NCBI GenBank assembly: GCA_016712265.1
Contig: JADJRJ010000028.1
Location: 1,178,001 to 1,242,000, forward strand
Reading direction: 5' to 3'
DNA: 64,000 bases
Source: Gemmatimonadota bacterium
GTDB lineage: Bacteria > Gemmatimonadota > Gemmatimonadetes > Gemmatimonadales > Gemmatimonadaceae
The notes under the pieces were generated by a model. It was not told the DNA's origin. It did no database searches and saw only the letters and a program-made list of their open reading frames with translations. Below are positions 19,062 to 28,210 of this stretch, one piece after another. Both the position numbers and the translations under genes were made by a program. The number at the start of each line of letters is the position of its first letter. Within the stretch, counting starts at the first letter, position 1.

Positions 19062-20650
19062 GCGGTGACCCGTGGTTCCACCGCACGCCAGCCGAGGAGC
19101 ATCCAGGCGAGGGCTGCGGCATAGGCCACGAGGGAGGGCACCTCAAAGCGCTGGAACTCCCCGGCGTGCGGCCACGCCGTCCACACCATCAGGGGGAACG
19201 GCGCCGTCACCCACACGCCGGTAGCCCAGCGCCGCAGGAGGTGTCGTGATGGCAGAAGCATCGCCGGCAGCAGCAACCACAGCACATACCACGGCCAGAC
19301 GTGGGCGGCCGCGATGAACAGCACCGACAGCATGATCCCCGCCACCGCCACCTGGAACGTGGCGATGTCCGGCGTTCGCAAGAAATGCCACAGGGTGATG
19401 ATCGTGGCGACCGGAAAGATCACCTGCACCGCGTAGGCCAGAGGCAGGAGGTTCAGGCCGGCGAGGGTGCCGATCGCCTTGACGCCATCGGCGGGCAGGA
19501 AGAAGTAGCCCTCGCGCACGGCCGTGGTCTCGCGGAAGAAACTGAGTGAGTCGACGAACGGGGCAAAGGTGACCAGCCAGATCGCGACGGCGATCGCTGC
19601 ATTGGGGAGATAGGTGCGCGCGCGTGCGAGGAGGTCGCGCCACGCCCATGGCCACGCGCGCTCGGGCCAGGCGTCGAGGAGAAAGAGGGGCGCGGTCACA
19701 TACTTCACGCTGACACTGCAGGCCAGGGCGGCCGTGGCCCACCGCGCGTGCCCGCGCGAGCGCAGGAACAGCCAGGCCAACAAGAAGAACACCATCACCG
19801 CGTCGTTGTGGCCGTCGCCGCCGATCTGGACGGCGCCCAGGGGCATCCACGCGACCGTCACCAGCGCCATCGCCCGAAGCCGTGCGGGTCGATCCGCGAG
19901 CAACGCTGACACCAGCCAGAGGATCCCGCTCCACGCGGCCACCAGGATGGCCTTGAACACCACCGCGCTCCCCAGGACGGAACCGTGGGTCACCGCAGTG
20001 ACTCCCCAGGAAATCAACGCCCAGAGCGGACCGTACGTCATGCGCAGGATGGGCGCATCGAACGGGAGGCCGACCACGGCGGCCGCCGGCACGTCGTAGT
20101 ACGGGTTCCCACCCCACCACAGGGTGCGACCCCAGGCAAACGACAGCCAGAAGTCCGGTACGAGCACCGGCATCGCCCAGGCCATGGCCACGACGTACGC
20201 CACCCCCCAGCGCCTGACCAGCGCGACGGTCGCCTCGTCCGGTTCGGTCCGGCTACGGGCCAGCACGAGCAGCGCGAGCCCGGCGAGGAACGTCGCGACC
20301 ACCAATGGCCACGCGTAGGCATCCATGAACCAGTCCGGCGCCACCAGATCGCCGCCGAGGGCCGCCGCGACCTCCCGCTCCGCTCGGCGAATGTGCCAGG
20401 CTCGATCAGCTGTCACGCCGCCGGATGCGGCTCCGGCCCGCGGCCCGGACTGCGTGACGGCCAGCAGGAGGTCAGGGGCGTGGTCGGCCGCCGCGCGTGC
20501 CACCCGATCCCCGATGTGCCCATAGAAGGTCAACTGGCCGTGGGGGCGTGCGCTGTACGTGGCCGCTGGGGCGAGTACCCAGCTGTAGGCGGCCTGGACG
20601 AGGAAGGTCCCGAAGAGCAGCGCCGCCAGGACGTGTAGCGAGCGCCTCAC
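19058..20650 (-). CDS. GT87-like polyprenol-phosphate mannosyltransferase-type membrane protein
   Basis: The product has 530 residues; the GTG start overlaps the stop of the upstream gene (GTGA). Around 11 membrane segments are visible. Loop motifs GGNPYYDVP, MTYGPLW and GGDGHNDAVMV, and the helix SVSVKYVTAPLF, match GT87-family alpha-mannosyltransferase-type GT-C enzymes, which use polyprenyl-phosphate donors. It is the last gene of a nine-gene minus operon and ends tail-to-tail with the lipoprotein gene. The transferred sugar is not certain. Confidence 0.75.
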   Translation of the reverse strand: MRRSLHVLAALLFGTFLVQAAYSWVLAPAATYSARPHGQLTFYGHIGDRVARAAADHAPDLLLAVTQSGPRAGAASGGVTADRAWHIRRAEREVAAALGGDLVAPDWFMDAYAWPLVVATFLAGLALLVLARSRTEPDEATVALVRRWGVAYVVAMAWAMPVLVPDFWLSFAWGRTLWWGGNPYYDVPAAAVVGLPFDAPILRMTYGPLWALISWGVTAVTHGSVLGSAVVFKAILVAAWSGILWLVSALLADRPARLRAMALVTVAWMPLGAVQIGGDGHNDAVMVFFLLAWLFLRSRGHARWATAALACSVSVKYVTAPLFLLDAWPERAWPWAWRDLLARARTYLPNAAIAVAIWLVTFAPFVDSLSFFRETTAVREGYFFLPADGVKAIGTLAGLNLLPLAYAVQVIFPVATIITLWHFLRTPDIATFQVAVAGIMLSVLFIAAAHVWPWYVLWLLLPAMLLPSRHLLRRWATGVWVTAPFPLMVWTAWPHAGEFQRFEVPSLVAYAAALAWMLLGWRAVEPRVTA

Positions 20651-22152
20651 GTGCGCGCCGGCTCGCGGACCGTCCGCAGCTCAGGCCACCAAAGGGCGAC
20701 GAGGGCCAGGGTCGCCAGGCCAAGCACCGCCAGCGGACCCCAAGCGCCAAATTGCAGCTGCGGGTATCCGGACGCCATTTTCTCCAGCACCAGGAAGACC
20801 GGCAGCGTCGGGCCCGAGCGCCAAAGCCACGCGAAGGCGTCCGGGACACTCTCCCGGGTCATCGACACCGCGAGTGAGATGGCGAGCGAACTCACGAGGA
20901 GTCCCCAGCGCGCAACGCCGGGCAGGCGCTGGAGCACCGGGATGGCCAGGAGGAACAGGATGGGCACCAGCGGCACGAGATACCGCACCCCCGTGTTCCA
21001 TTGCAGGTTCGCGAACTGGTTGGCGCTGGAGAACACATACAGCCCCGCGCAGGCAAGGAGTGCCCAGCCGACGGACCCCACCTGCCGGCGGGCGTCGCGC
21101 GAGATCGCGACGATGGCCAGGCCCGCGGCCAGGAGTGGGCAGAAGGCAAACAGGCCATAGCGCCCATCAAACAAGTTGCCCAGCAGCAACTCCGTGGTCG
21201 GCACGAAGAATCCGTTCCAGCCGATCACCGAATACTCCGTCGCCGGCATGTACCGCTGTGCGGGGAACCACGGCGCACCGAAGGCCATCTGCTGGTACCC
21301 GAGGAGCAACCCGATCATGGGGAGCGCACCTGCCGTGAACGTGGCGCCGGCTACCAGCGCACCGCCCACGCCCCCACGGGACCACCCAATGGTCGTCGCC
21401 CAGGCGCCGAACACGAGCAGGAGCGGGGCTGCGCTGTAGTCACAGAGCAAGCCAAACCCCAGGAGCAGTCCGGCGAGCGCCAGCGCACCGAGGGGAGGGG
21501 CCTGGCCGGCGGGACGCGGACGCCATCCGGTCATCGCGATCCACGCACCAAGGGTCGCATGGGCCAACAGCGCATTCTGGTTGAGGAACGCCGAGCGAAA
21601 GAGCAGGGGGGTCGCAAAGGCGTAGGCCAGGGCCCATCCTGCTGCCTGGCGCTCGGCCATCCCCCGATGTGCCAGGTAGCGGAAGAGCAACCATGCGGCG
21701 AGCGCACCCAGCGGTGCCATCGCCCCCGCCCCGGTGAGCAGGGCCGCGAGACCCAGCTTGATGTCGAGCCCGCGTGCCCGCGCGGCATTCATGAACTTGC
21801 TGCGGTTGGGACGTGGGTCGTCGTAGGCAGCAGGCGGTTTGGCGGCGATGAGTTCCGGCTTCCACGCGAACAGGGCAGCGAGCGCGGGGCGCGCGACTAC
21901 GAGGGGCACGGCGCCCGCCAACGAGGCACCCGGGTTGTTGTTGATGTATCCACCCCTCCCCGGAATCTCGAACAGGTCGGAGTGCAACCCCAGGTACTCG
22001 TCCACGCGAATCGAGCCGCGCTCGGCAAGGCTCAGCGCGAGATAGGTCTCCCGCGCGACGTTGGTGGTCGCGAAGAGGGCGTAGACGAACCAGACCGAAA
22101 GGGCGAGCCGCGTGCCCGCCCGGCCACGCCAGCTCGCGAACACGGTCCTCAC
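20647..22152 (-). CDS. Multi-span membrane protein, GT-C-like
   Basis: About 501 residues from GTG 22152, overlapping the TGA of the radical SAM gene. A longer frame to 22347 would lie inside that gene. About 12 hydrophobic segments are present. The first loop has RGSIRVDEYLG and then INNNPGASL, conserved-looking motifs seen in hypothetical glycan-cluster membrane proteins; the D-E pair is again compatible with GT-C chemistry. The family was not firmly recognised. Confidence 0.7.
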   Translation of the reverse strand: MRTVFASWRGRAGTRLALSVWFVYALFATTNVARETYLALSLAERGSIRVDEYLGLHSDLFEIPGRGGYINNNPGASLAGAVPLVVARPALAALFAWKPELIAAKPPAAYDDPRPNRSKFMNAARARGLDIKLGLAALLTGAGAMAPLGALAAWLLFRYLAHRGMAERQAAGWALAYAFATPLLFRSAFLNQNALLAHATLGAWIAMTGWRPRPAGQAPPLGALALAGLLLGFGLLCDYSAAPLLLVFGAWATTIGWSRGGVGGALVAGATFTAGALPMIGLLLGYQQMAFGAPWFPAQRYMPATEYSVIGWNGFFVPTTELLLGNLFDGRYGLFAFCPLLAAGLAIVAISRDARRQVGSVGWALLACAGLYVFSSANQFANLQWNTGVRYLVPLVPILFLLAIPVLQRLPGVARWGLLVSSLAISLAVSMTRESVPDAFAWLWRSGPTLPVFLVLEKMASGYPQLQFGAWGPLAVLGLATLALVALWWPELRTVREPART

Positions 22153-23324
22153 GTCGTGGCCGCAGCCTCCTCGGTGTCCGCCGCGGAGCCGCTCGTCGGG
22201 AAGATCACGTCGGGGAGGGGTTGGCGCAGGTGATCCGGGAGTGGATCGGCCTTCTGCCACGCCTTGCTGGCCGTGGCGGCACGCACCAGTTGCACCGGCT
22301 GGTAGACGATGCTCGACCACATGAAGACCTCGGTCGTGCAGTGGCACTCCTTGCGGGCGATGGTCTCACGCAACGCGTGCGCCTCCGGCGACTTCCAGAT
22401 TTCCCAAAAACGCTTCTGCCGCAGGTTGCCCAGGGGCTTGTGGATCTCGCACACGCCGACGTCGCCGTTGGCGTATACCACGGCCGAGATCTGGCCGGCC
22501 TGGCAGGGCACCACCTGCCGGTCCTGCTTGATGGTCTCGACCTTGGCCCATTGCAGCATCGGTTCCACGATCCCGCCGTAGCGGCCCACTTCGCGCGGCG
22601 CCCAGAGGCGGCGGATGTACTCGTACAGGTCCTCGTACTCGGCCAGCAACGGCCCGGTCAGCGACTTGTCCTTCCGGTCACCACGGATGATGGCGAGGTT
22701 GTGGTGGTCCATCTGCGGGCAGCGGTCATACAGGTACGTCGTCAGCTGCCGGATCTCCGCCATGTTGCGATCCGTGGCCGTGGAGATCGAGTGGATCCGC
22801 AGGCGGGGATCGCGCTTCTGGATCTCGACCAGCGCGTCATAGGTCTCCATGGCCTTCTTGAAGGCGTTGCGCGCCACGCGGAACTCATCGTGGAACGCGG
22901 GCATGCCATCGAGCGAGAGCTCGACCACGAAGAGGTCCAGCTCCTTCTCCTCGAGCACGCTGTTCACGGCCGCGACGCACCGCTCCGTGAAGTAACCATT
23001 GGACGGCACGTAGATCTGCCGCACACCGTTCGTGTTGATGAACTTGCGCACGATCTCGGCAAATTCCTTGCGCAGGAAGGGCTCGCCGCCGGACAGGTTG
23101 AGGTTCTCGATCTTGCCCAGGTCGTCGGACAGCTGGAAGATCTCCTCCTTCGACATGTCGTTCTTCTGGTTGAGCGCCGTCCAGTAGAAGCAGTGCTCAC
23201 ACTTCATGTTGCAGATCGAGTTGATGAACAACACGAGGAATGGCGGGCTGGGCAGGTCCTCATAGACCTTGGCCGTCAGCCGGGCATGTCGTGCCACACG
23301 ATCCACCAGGTTCATCACTTCCAT
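22149..23324 (-). CDS. Radical SAM protein with SPASM-like C-terminus
   Basis: The 391-residue product starts at ATG 23324, preceded by GGAGG. The cluster-binding C-x3-C-x2-C occurs as CNMKCEHC near residues 38-45, followed by NLSGGEPFLRKEF, the GGE motif for SAM binding. C-terminal cysteines (VPCQAG, GVCEIH, KECHC) suggest an auxiliary iron-sulfur cluster of SPASM or twitch type. Such enzymes do radical epimerisation, dehydrogenation or peptide modification. Placement among glycosyltransferases points to a sugar or lipid-linked substrate, by inference. Confidence 0.88.
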   Translation of the reverse strand: MEVMNLVDRVARHARLTAKVYEDLPSPPFLVLFINSICNMKCEHCFYWTALNQKNDMSKEEIFQLSDDLGKIENLNLSGGEPFLRKEFAEIVRKFINTNGVRQIYVPSNGYFTERCVAAVNSVLEEKELDLFVVELSLDGMPAFHDEFRVARNAFKKAMETYDALVEIQKRDPRLRIHSISTATDRNMAEIRQLTTYLYDRCPQMDHHNLAIIRGDRKDKSLTGPLLAEYEDLYEYIRRLWAPREVGRYGGIVEPMLQWAKVETIKQDRQVVPCQAGQISAVVYANGDVGVCEIHKPLGNLRQKRFWEIWKSPEAHALRETIARKECHCTTEVFMWSSIVYQPVQLVRAATASKAWQKADPLPDHLRQPLPDVIFPTSGSAADTEEAAATT

Positions 23325-23348
23325 GGGAACAACCTCCGGGGAGAACCC

Positions 23349-24371
23349 TCAGGCGCCGGCCTGAGTCAGGACAGGGCGATGGTGCGCGCCGGCGCCGTCG
23401 CCACTACGGGCACCGGTCGTCGGTTCGCGTCGAGCGCCCGCAAGGAACGCCAGCGCCCCACCCACGAGGCCACCAGCGAGAATCACCACCTCAAACACCA
23501 ACCCCGTGGCGACCGCCTTCGCGGCCGAGACGCCAAAGGGAGCAAACAGCGCGGCCTGCGCGGCTTCGCGCACGCCGATCCCACCCTGCGTCAACGGCAG
23601 CAGGCCGGAGATCTTCGCCAGGGGCCACACAAACAACCAGACGTACAGCGGGATCTCGATCCCGATCGCCCGCCCCAGCTGCCAATTGAGCACCACGAGC
23701 AGGGATTGCAGGATGGCGCCAAGGAGCAAGGCCATGCCTAACGCACCTGGACGCACCGCGGTGGCGCGGAACGCTCGCCGGATCGGGACCAGCTTGCGCC
23801 GGTGACGAAAGCGCAGGCGGCGCACCGGAAACAGCACCAACGTGAGCACCCCCGCCACGCCGCCGGCCGTCAGCAACCCGACCGCCAGGAGAAAGATGCG
23901 GCGGCTGTCAGCGGTTAACGCGAGCGGGGAGAGCCACGCGCCAATCCCCGCGACGAGCAAGAGTCCCACAATGTCGAGCAGCCGGTCCACGAGGCTGCCC
24001 AGCACCAGGCCGTGTCCCGACCGGGCGCTCTTGAGCGCCATCGCCATCCGCACCGCGTCACCGCCAACAATGGACGGGAGGAAGGTGTTGCCGAACAATC
24101 CCCAGTAGTACGCGCGCGCCGCGCCGCCAATCGTGAGCCCGGCGCCGGCGACGTTCGTCAGCAACCGCCATTTCACGACGCCGATCAGGTGCAGGGTCAT
24201 GTACGTCACCAGCGCCACGGGCCACACCCACCAGGCCACGCTCGAGATCGCCGACCGGATCTCATGGAACGGCAGGATCGTGAAAAGCATCGCCAACAAC
24301 ACGAGGCTCCCCGCTATCCGCACGATCGGGCGCTTCCACCAGCGCACGGGACGCTCCACCGCGGCGGTCAC
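23349..24371 (-). CDS. Flippase-like membrane protein (LPG synthase TM / UPF0104 family)
   Basis: This has 340 residues and about eight membrane segments. Family signatures include FGNTFLPSIVGGDAVRM near residue 93 (the G-x-P-x-x-x-GGD-x-x-R pattern) and LVDRLLDIVGLLL. Members lacking the cytosolic lysyl-transfer domain are often found in glycan clusters and annotated as flippase-like; the transported substrate is not established. It is a stand-alone relative of the membrane half of the fusion at 8005-9624. ATG 24371 overlaps the upstream TGA, and 24 bases separate it from the radical SAM gene. Confidence 0.85.
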   Translation of the reverse strand: MTAAVERPVRWWKRPIVRIAGSLVLLAMLFTILPFHEIRSAISSVAWWVWPVALVTYMTLHLIGVVKWRLLTNVAGAGLTIGGAARAYYWGLFGNTFLPSIVGGDAVRMAMALKSARSGHGLVLGSLVDRLLDIVGLLLVAGIGAWLSPLALTADSRRIFLLAVGLLTAGGVAGVLTLVLFPVRRLRFRHRRKLVPIRRAFRATAVRPGALGMALLLGAILQSLLVVLNWQLGRAIGIEIPLYVWLFVWPLAKISGLLPLTQGGIGVREAAQAALFAPFGVSAAKAVATGLVFEVVILAGGLVGGALAFLAGARREPTTGARSGDGAGAHHRPVLTQAGA

Positions 24372-25348
24372 AGCTTGAGTGCCTCCTCGTCGGCGGTGGC
24401 GCGCGACTCCAGCGCCGCTTCCACCTTGCGTACCCGGTAGACCGCTTCCTCGACAATCTTGCGGTTGAACGAGATCAGGTCAGCGAGCAACCCGATCAGC
24501 AGCACCTGGAAGCCGACCACGATGAGGATGGCCGCGAGGATCAGGCTCTGCACGTGACCGACGCGATTGCCTGTGACGTAGAAGTACACGAAGCGCAGCG
24601 CCGGCAGCATGCCCAGGCCGATGAACAGCAGGCCCGTGGTGGCAAATACGCGCAACGGGCGGTACATCGTGTACGCCCGCAGGATGGTCACGCCGCTTTT
24701 CCTGATGTAGTGCGGGATGCTCTTCATCAGGCGTGACGGGCGCGTCTGCGGGTTGATCCCGATCGGCACGAACTCTACCGCGGCGCGCCGGGCGCCGGCC
24801 TGGATCAGCGACTCCAGCGTGTACGAGTAGTCGCTCAGGACCAGGGTGCGCAGCGCCGCGTCGCGCGTGATCGCGCGAAAGCCGCTCGTTGCATCCGGGG
24901 TGTGCAACTCGGCTGCACGGCCGACCACGGCGCTCCCCAGAACCTGCAGCTTGCGCTTCAACGGCGAGAAGTTGTCGAGCGAGGCCACCCCACGGTCGCC
25001 CACCACCAGCTCGGCCCGACCCGCCAGGATCGGTTCCACCAGCCGGGCAATGTCCGCCGCTTGGTACTGGTTGTCCGCATCGGTGTTCACAATGATGTCA
25101 GCGCCCGCCTTTACCGAGGCGTCGAGGCCGGCCTTGTAGGCCGCCGCGAGGCCCCGGTTGCGCTCGAACGTCACCACGTGCGCCACACCGTGCGCTCGCG
25201 CAACGGCCGAGGTGCCGTCGGTGCTACCGTCATCCACCACCAGGATTTCGATCCGGTCGATCCCCGGCAACGCGCGCGGCAGCTGCGCCAGCGTCGCTGG
25301 GAGCGTCGTGGCCTCGTTCAAGCAGGGGATCTGGATGATCAGCTTCAT
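24368..25348 (-). CDS. DPM-like GT2 glycosyltransferase (polyprenyl-phosphate sugar synthase)
   Basis: This protein has 326 residues. IIQIPCLNEATTLP opens a GT-A domain with ILVVDDGSTDGT and NTDADNQY (DxD motif, residues about 90-97). QTRPSRLMKS near residue 200 is typical of dolichol-phosphate mannosyltransferase-type enzymes. Two C-terminal membrane helices (about 232-252 and 268-290) anchor it. It should make a polyprenyl-phosphate hexose in the cytoplasm, the donor needed by the neighbouring GT39 and GT87-like enzymes. Start and stop overlap both neighbours by four bases. Confidence 0.9.
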   Translation of the reverse strand: MKLIIQIPCLNEATTLPATLAQLPRALPGIDRIEILVVDDGSTDGTSAVARAHGVAHVVTFERNRGLAAAYKAGLDASVKAGADIIVNTDADNQYQAADIARLVEPILAGRAELVVGDRGVASLDNFSPLKRKLQVLGSAVVGRAAELHTPDATSGFRAITRDAALRTLVLSDYSYTLESLIQAGARRAAVEFVPIGINPQTRPSRLMKSIPHYIRKSGVTILRAYTMYRPLRVFATTGLLFIGLGMLPALRFVYFYVTGNRVGHVQSLILAAILIVVGFQVLLIGLLADLISFNRKIVEEAVYRVRKVEAALESRATADEEALKL

Positions 25349-26820
25349 GCGCTAGCAGTTGCCCTCAGGGTGCACACCATCACCTCACCGCCACCAACGG
25401 TACCCACAAACGCCCGCGCTGCACGGCACTCGCGCTCCACCCAGGCGGCCAGGGGAGCGTCATACCGTGCCAGGTACCGGGGGAACGTATACACGAACCA
25501 GACCGGTCCCGATTTCCGAAGTTGTACCAGCGTCGCTACATCGCGAACGTCGTGCCACGAGCGGCCGAAATACCGTCCATAGATTTCGGTCGTCATGTCC
25601 GCTGTCGCAATCGTGCCACCACCACGGGCGGCCTCCCCTTCGACGAACCGCAGGGCCCCTTCGTAATCCTGCTTGGGAAGCCGCCAGTTGCGCGGCAGGG
25701 TCGCCGCGGAGGCAGTCGCGCCAAGGATGAGCACCGCCGAGGCGAGCGTCGGCCCCACGCCGGTTCGCCCCAGCACCCGCCCGACCAGTTCACCGGAGAG
25801 GACAACCCCACGAACCCCCACCAAGAGCGCGAAGCCCGCCAGCAAGAAGAAGAACCGCGGATACATCGTGCCCCGGCTGGCCAGTGCCCCACCCAGCATG
25901 GTCAGCGCCGGGAGTAACAAGAGCGCCGCCACCCGAGGCTCGCGCCGGAGATAGTCCACGGCGCCGGAAGCGCCGATAACGGCCGCGGCACCAAGGACCA
26001 CCAGTCCGATCGTCGCCAGGACTGCGCTACCCCCGGACAGGCCCACAAGCAGCACCCGTACCGCCTCGGCGGCCGCCCAGGCGGGCGAAGAAATTCCGGC
26101 CAGCGCCGACTCCTTATGGAGAAAGAATTCCACCACCCGGGCGGCCATGGGTGCGTACATCGCCGCGGCCAGAGCGCCACCGGCGAAAAACGCGACCGCG
26201 GCGGTCATCCCACGTGCGCGCGAAGCTTGATCGCGGCGGGCGCGCCACAGCAGCACCACGACCACGAGGAATTGCGCCAACACGGCAAACACAAACGTCA
26301 GGTGCGTGTACGCGCCGAGTGCGATGCACAGGGCAAAGGCGACCGCGTCGCCCCGGCGACCCTCGTCGAGGATACGCAGGAGCAGCCAGGTGCTGGTGAT
26401 TGCACAGAATCCGAGGATGCTGTAGCCCCGGGCATTCTGCGAGAACCACGCATGATGGTACGACACGGCGAGCAGGAGCGCAGCAAATCCGGCCTCTCGT
26501 CGACTCGCGATGCGCCGCCCGAGGGCGAACAGCATCGGCACGCTCGCGACCCCGAACAGCACCGCCGGCAACCGGAGCGTCCATGGCGCCTCACCGAGCA
26601 GCGACGCGGCGCTGTGGGCGAGCACCGAATAGAACGGATGCTTGTTGTCGCCGTGGAACTCGACGAATTGTGCGGGAAACGGGGTCCGGAAAGCGTACAA
26701 CGTCGAGTAGATCTCGTCCGCCCAAAGCCCCGTGTTGAGTCCGGGGAGGCGGACCACGAGGGCGAGCAGGGCCAGGCCGACGATCAACCAGCGATCGCGC
26801 TGCTCAATCCTCGACGACAT
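25345..26820 (-). CDS. GT39/PMT-like membrane glycosyltransferase
   Basis: About 491 residues from ATG 26820 (MSSRIEQ), overlapping the upstream FAD gene by 17 bases; an earlier ATG at 26865 is possible. The first external loop reads LWADEIYSTLYAF, the D-E signature of PMT/ArnT-like GT-C enzymes, followed by NKHPFYSVL in the second loop. About ten membrane helices and a C-terminal soluble region of about 110 residues follow. It likely uses the polyprenyl-phosphate sugar made by the next gene (24368-25348). Confidence 0.83.
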   Translation of the reverse strand: MSSRIEQRDRWLIVGLALLALVVRLPGLNTGLWADEIYSTLYAFRTPFPAQFVEFHGDNKHPFYSVLAHSAASLLGEAPWTLRLPAVLFGVASVPMLFALGRRIASRREAGFAALLLAVSYHHAWFSQNARGYSILGFCAITSTWLLLRILDEGRRGDAVAFALCIALGAYTHLTFVFAVLAQFLVVVVLLWRARRDQASRARGMTAAVAFFAGGALAAAMYAPMAARVVEFFLHKESALAGISSPAWAAAEAVRVLLVGLSGGSAVLATIGLVVLGAAAVIGASGAVDYLRREPRVAALLLLPALTMLGGALASRGTMYPRFFFLLAGFALLVGVRGVVLSGELVGRVLGRTGVGPTLASAVLILGATASAATLPRNWRLPKQDYEGALRFVEGEAARGGGTIATADMTTEIYGRYFGRSWHDVRDVATLVQLRKSGPVWFVYTFPRYLARYDAPLAAWVERECRAARAFVGTVGGGEVMVCTLRATASA

Positions 26821-28210
26821 GCGCCTTGAAGACCTCCCGATACCCCGCCCATCGTTCCCGATCAAAACCGCCCGGTGTCAGGCACTCCACCGCGGAGTAG
26901 GCCATGAACAGTGCGTGATGCGTGTTGTCGTGCGCAAACAACCCCTGGCGACCGTACACCAGGAGGTTCGGCTGCGCGGCAGCCCATTCGTCCAGGACGG
27001 CGAGCGGCTTCTCGTAGCCCATCTGGTAAATGGGATACGCCTGCGGCAGGCGTCGCACATGGACCGCGATCGGCTTGGCCGGGAGGGGAATGGCCGCGGT
27101 GGCCGTGTCCCGCGCAACCATCTCGGCGAGGGCCTCATCGCTCGCCGACCAGATCTCGTCACCGACCGTACACGGATATTCGGCGCAGAGGACCGTCGTG
27201 CCCTTCGGCGAGGTGCTCCGGAAGTAGTTCTTCGGCTCCGACAACCGGGTGACGCGCACATTCCCTTCCGGGAAATAGTGCGCGTCGGTCGTGGTGTACT
27301 GGTCGACCGGGAGCTGCACGTACACCAGCACCATCGCGCGATAGGTGATCTGTTGGGTCGCCGACATCACGGCCGCTGGCGGCGCCGGATCGCAAATCTT
27401 CGCAAGGAGCGTGATCGGGATCGTCGTCCAGATGTGGTCCGCGTGGATGGTGCGCCGCTCGGTACCATGCTCCGCGCTGATCGTCCACGTGTAGCCCGGC
27501 TCGGTGGATCGCGTGATCTTTGTCGCTCCCCAGCCTAACGCGAGCTCGGCACCCGCGTCGGTCGCCGCCTTGGCGTACGCGCGGGAGATCTGGCCATAGC
27601 CTTCCCGCATGTAGTAGTACTTGCCACCACCGACCGGCTTGAGCAGCCGCTTGATCAGCTTGCCGAAGCTCCCGGCGGTGACCCGCTTTCGTGCCTGGAT
27701 CCCCGAGAGCACCTCGGGCTCCTTCCCCCACAGCTTGCGCGAGTAGGGGAAGTAGAAGTGGTGGCACATCGTCGGGCCCAGATTGGCGAGCAGGACGGAG
27801 GCGAACGTCTGCCCCTCCGCCGGCCGTCGCAGCTTACGCATCACCAGGTCACGCACCATCCCCAGTGCAAATCCCTTGTCCAGCCGGCGCAGCAGGTCGA
27901 GCGACTTGATGGGGAAGTGCAGCCATTCCCCACGCAGGCGGATGCGACCATGGCGGTCGAAGTCCCCGAAGTCGTCGCCGAGCAAGCGCTGGATGTCGGC
28001 GAGGATCCGCGGATCCACTGTGTGGTGGAGGCGATGGCTTCCGTAATCGAGCCACTGGCCGCCCCACTCGAACGAACCGGCGACACCGCCCACGACATTC
28101 TGCCGCTCGAGCAGGGTCACGGTGGCCTTGCCTTCGCGACGCAGCTGGTACGCCGCCCCGCATCCGGCAGGGCCGCCCCCGAGGACGACCACGTGTGGCA
28201 ACCGGCTCAT
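26804..28210 (-). CDS. FAD-dependent amine-oxidase-fold enzyme, UDP-sugar mutase-like
   Basis: The product has 468 residues. VVVLGGGPAGCGAAYQL at residues 7-23 is the FAD-binding Rossmann motif, LLERQNVVGG follows, and the C-terminal part (QGLFAHDNTHHAL) fits the FAD-contact region of the NAD(P)-binding_8 / amino-oxidase superfamily. Related proteins in glycan loci include UDP-galactopyranose mutases and uncharacterised sugar oxidoreductases. No strict mutase signature was recognised, so function stays broad. ATGA-type overlap with the RfbF-like gene upstream supports co-expression. A second relative lies at 36545-38062. Confidence 0.82.
   Translation of the reverse strand: MSRLPHVVVLGGGPAGCGAAYQLRREGKATVTLLERQNVVGGVAGSFEWGGQWLDYGSHRLHHTVDPRILADIQRLLGDDFGDFDRHGRIRLRGEWLHFPIKSLDLLRRLDKGFALGMVRDLVMRKLRRPAEGQTFASVLLANLGPTMCHHFYFPYSRKLWGKEPEVLSGIQARKRVTAGSFGKLIKRLLKPVGGGKYYYMREGYGQISRAYAKAATDAGAELALGWGATKITRSTEPGYTWTISAEHGTERRTIHADHIWTTIPITLLAKICDPAPPAAVMSATQQITYRAMVLVYVQLPVDQYTTTDAHYFPEGNVRVTRLSEPKNYFRSTSPKGTTVLCAEYPCTVGDEIWSASDEALAEMVARDTATAAIPLPAKPIAVHVRRLPQAYPIYQMGYEKPLAVLDEWAAAQPNLLVYGRQGLFAHDNTHHALFMAYSAVECLTPGGFDRERWAGYREVFKAHVVED

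Noticed and set aside
21001..22233. 410-codon plus-strand frame
   Set aside because: Antisense to a membrane protein gene; hydrophilic repetitive composition without motifs.
22221..23741. 506-codon plus-strand frame opposite the radical SAM gene
   Set aside because: Antisense of a gene with intact cluster-binding and SAM motifs; composition is typical of high-GC shadow frames.
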